Shown piece after piece: positions 6,628 through 8,336 of a stretch of DNA of 8,336 nucleotides. This stretch comes from Alphaproteobacteria bacterium (GTDB taxonomy: Bacteria > Pseudomonadota > Alphaproteobacteria > Elsterales > Elsteraceae). Location of the stretch: contig JAAFHH010000113.1 in the NCBI GenBank assembly GCA_013297545.1, positions 1 through 8,336 of the forward strand, read 5' to 3'. Below the pieces are notes generated by a model. That model saw nothing but the letters and a program-made list of their open reading frames with translations. It ran no database searches and was not told where the DNA came from. A program made the translations under genes and the position numbers. How positions within the stretch are numbered: the stretch's first letter is position 1; the number at the start of each line of letters is the position of its first letter.

Positions 6628-7971
6628 ATGCCCGCAAACGCGCCGAACATCGTGCTGATCCTCGCGGACAACCTCGGTTGGGGGGAACTCGGCTGCTACG
6701 GCAATGCGGGGTTTCGGGGGGCTGCCACGCCGCGCATCGATCAGCTCGCGGCCGAGGGCGTGCGTCTCCTCAACTTCAATGTCGAGAGTGACTGCGTGCC
6801 GACCCGCTCCGCCTTGATGACTGGGCGGCATCCGATCCGCACGGGGGCGATGCAATCGATCCCGGCGGGCCTGCCCCAGGGGCTGACGCCCTGGGAAGTG
6901 ACCTTGGGCCAGCTGATCGGCCGTGCCGGCTACGCGACCGCGTGCTTTGGCAAGTGGCACTTGGGCGACCGGCCCGGCCGCTACCCGCACGAGCGCGGGT
7001 TTGACGAATGGTACGGCATCCCGCGCACCTCCAACGAGGCGATGTTCACAGCTGCTCCCGGCTTTGACCCGGAGGTGGTGCCGATGCCGTACGTGATGTC
7101 CGGCAAAACGGGCAGTCCGGCTGCGAGCCATCACGTCTTCGACCTTGATGCCCGGCGCACGATCGACAGCGAGATATTGGCCCACACGATCGACTTTATG
7201 GAGCGCAGCGCAGCCGCCAAGCGCCCGTTCTTCGCCTATGTGCCGATCACGCACCTACACTTCCCAACCCTGCCGCACCCGGACTTCGCCGGCCGCACAG
7301 GGGCGGGCGACTTTGCCGACAGTGTGGCGGAGATGGATTTCCGCGTCGGCCAGATCCTCGATGCGCTCGATCGCTTGGCCCTCAGCGACGACACGTTGGT
7401 GATCTTCGCCAGCGACAATGGCCCGGAATTTCGCAAGCCCTGGCGGGGGACTGCTGGCCCGTGGTCCGGCACCTACCACACCGCCATGGAAGGCTCGCTC
7501 CGCGTGCCGTTCATCGCGCGCTGGCCGGGGCGGATTGCACCCGGCCGGGTCAGCAACGAGATGGTGCATGTGACCGACTTGTACCCAACGCTCGCCGGCC
7601 TCGCCGGGGCGACGGTGCCGAGTGACCGGCCGATCGACGGTGTCGACCAGCGGGCGTTCCTGGTCGGCACGGCAGAAAAGTCCCCCCGCGAAGGCTTCGT
7701 CTTCTACATCAAGGATGAACTCCGCGCCGTCAAATGGCGGAACTGGAAGATGCACCTGGTGTGGGAACCAGAGCCGAACACCGGGCCGCTCAAGCTCGAA
7801 ACACCGTGGATTTTCGATCTGATCCAAGATCCGAAGGAAGAAACCGATGTCTCCCTGCCCGCCGGCTGGGTGCGCGGGCCGATGCGCCGGCTGATGCTGG
7901 ACCTGCAAGCGAGCCTGAAGGCGCACCCGCCAATCCCGCCGGGCGCACCCGACACCTATCAGCCAACCTAA
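6628..7971 (+). CDS. Sulfatase (arylsulfatase A-like), probably cytoplasmic
   Basis: Alkaline-phosphatase-fold type I sulfatase of 447 residues that should hydrolyse a sulfate ester. The formylglycine motif is C-V-P-T-R (56-60) followed by SALMTGR; Cys56 would be oxidised to formylglycine by a maturase not seen here. Likely metal ligands are Asp14, Asn15, Asp263 and Asn264 (in SDNGPE); active-site Lys109 and His111 lie in GKWHLGD. Thr59 replaces the common Ser, Asn15 the second Asp, and the region before EGSLRVPF (288-295) has Tyr/His where many sulfatases have a sulfate-binding Lys. Such variants occur in known sulfatases. There is no signal peptide: the protein starts PNIVLILADN, and between the upstream in-frame TAG (6592-6594) and this ATG there is no other start codon. 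The substrate is unknown. The next gene begins 25 bases downstream, so they are probably cotranscribed. Confidence 0.9.
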   Translation: MPANAPNIVLILADNLGWGELGCYGNAGFRGAATPRIDQLAAEGVRLLNFNVESDCVPTRSALMTGRHPIRTGAMQSIPAGLPQGLTPWEVTLGQLIGRAGYATACFGKWHLGDRPGRYPHERGFDEWYGIPRTSNEAMFTAAPGFDPEVVPMPYVMSGKTGSPAASHHVFDLDARRTIDSEILAHTIDFMERSAAAKRPFFAYVPITHLHFPTLPHPDFAGRTGAGDFADSVAEMDFRVGQILDALDRLALSDDTLVIFASDNGPEFRKPWRGTAGPWSGTYHTAMEGSLRVPFIARWPGRIAPGRVSNEMVHVTDLYPTLAGLAGATVPSDRPIDGVDQRAFLVGTAEKSPREGFVFYIKDELRAVKWRNWKMHLVWEPEPNTGPLKLETPWIFDLIQDPKEETDVSLPAGWVRGPMRRLMLDLQASLKAHPPIPPGAPDTYQPT

Positions 7972-7983
7972 CCCAGCCCCCTT

Positions 7984-7989
7984 GAGGAG
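7984..7989 (+). promoter_or_regulatory. Strong ribosome binding site of the TctC gene
   Basis: GAGGAG lies 7 bases upstream of the ATG at 7997. It is the best Shine-Dalgarno match in the window and fixes the start of the truncated last gene. High translation would suit a periplasmic receptor needed in excess. Confidence 0.8.
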
Positions 7990-7996
7990 ACGATCC

Positions 7997-8336
7997 ATGA
8001 GCCAGCCTCGCCGTCGGTTTTGCGCAACGGCCCTCGCCCTGGTCGCTGGCCTGGTGGCGGCACCCGGCAGCGCGGATGCCCAGACCTATCCCAATCGCAC
8101 GATCCGGATCGTGGTGCCGTTCCCGGCCGGCGGCTCCAACGATGTCGCAGCGCGGATTGTGGCAGAGCAGCTGGGCAGCATCCTCGGCCAGTCAGTCATC
8201 GTGGAGAACAAGGGCGGTGCCAACGGCACGCTCGGCATTGCGGAGGTCGCGAAGAGTGCGCCCGATGGCTACACGCTGTTGGTGTCGTCCGATTCAACCG
8301 TGACCAACATCTACAATTTCCCAGCCGCGACCAACC
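7997..8336 (+). CDS. TctC/Bug-family tripartite tricarboxylate transporter receptor, 5' part
   Basis: The first 113 residues of a periplasmic solute receptor; the frame stays open to the window edge, and full-length members have about 320 residues. The N-terminus is an export signal: basic PRRRF, a hydrophobic stretch (about 9-22), then A-D-A with likely cleavage after residue 28, before QTYPNR. The RRRF could be a weak Tat-type signal, but Sec is equally possible. The mature start matches the family: YPNRTIRIVVPFPAGGSNDVAARIVA contains the first carboxylate-contacting loop (PFPAGGSNDV), followed by VENKGGANGTLG and APDGYTLLV. Such receptors bind organic acids or other small molecules, either for a TctAB membrane complex or as orphans; TctA and TctB are not in the window. 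The upstream sulfatase in the same direction suggests a related substrate, which is inference. Confidence 0.93.
   Translation, partial: MSQPRRRFCATALALVAGLVAAPGSADAQTYPNRTIRIVVPFPAGGSNDVAARIVAEQLGSILGQSVIVENKGGANGTLGIAEVAKSAPDGYTLLVSSDSTVTNIYNFPAATN

Noticed and set aside
6680..6721. Two runs of six G at the start of the sulfatase gene as phase-variation tracts
   Set aside because: Runs of six are common at this GC content, and they encode conserved Gly/Trp residues of the family; no sign of frame switching.
7255..7998. Open frame of 247 codons on the - strand opposite the sulfatase
   Set aside because: It is antisense to conserved sulfatase motifs, and its translation shows no domain pattern; it is explained by high GC at third positions.
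1..8336. Frequent GCGATC/CGATCG words as a repeated regulatory or HIP1-like element
   Set aside because: They lie within codons (Ala/Ile/Asp-rich runs) without regular spacing or flanking conservation, so codon use explains them.

Overview
The window is a GC-rich (roughly 64% by eye), densely packed stretch of bacterial chromosome. Gene content suggests a Gram-negative proteobacterium, most likely an alphaproteobacterium: a MalFGK-type sugar ABC importer run together with Gfo/Idh/MocA dehydrogenases, a TctC/Bug periplasmic receptor with an export signal, and a MerR regulator paired with a drug-type MFS pump. This taxonomic call is inference; there is no rRNA or marker gene.

Region 1 (1-4859, + strand) is a tightly coupled carbohydrate-uptake operon. 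It opens with a strong GC hairpin, then two sugar ABC permeases (48-935, 922-1755), two Gfo/Idh/MocA-type NAD(P) oxidoreductases (1763-2764, 2761-3819) and a MalK/UgpC-type ATPase (3816-4859). Gene borders are overlaps of 14, 4 and 4 bases or a 7-base gap, so the set is almost certainly one transcript. The solute-binding protein is missing and probably lies just left of the window. The substrate is likely a sugar, polyol or glycoside that is oxidised after import.

Region 2 (4856-6594) is a divergent regulator/transporter pair: a MerR-family regulator on the - strand and a DHA-type MFS exporter on the + strand. Between them lies a near-perfect 20-base inverted repeat (5311-5330) between a -35-like and a -10-like element 19 bases apart, the classic MerR activator architecture. 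The ATPase and regulator genes converge and share a TTAA that supplies both stop codons.

Region 3 (6628-8336, + strand) holds an alkaline-phosphatase-fold sulfatase with a formylglycine-type C-x-P-x-R motif and no signal peptide, followed 25 bases later by the 5' part of a tripartite tricarboxylate transporter (TctC/Bug) receptor that runs off the right edge.

A possible unifying idea is import, cytoplasmic desulfation and oxidation of a sulfated carbohydrate or organic sulfate. The MerR/MFS pair interrupts the two catabolic parts, so the link is unproven. All families are known; the points most worth checking are the active-site departures in the two dehydrogenases, the cytoplasmic sulfatase, and the MerR switch with its operator embedded in the regulator's own ribosome-binding site. 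No RNA genes, CRISPR arrays, insertion sequences or attachment sites were seen, and no gene-free stretch exceeds 95 bases.
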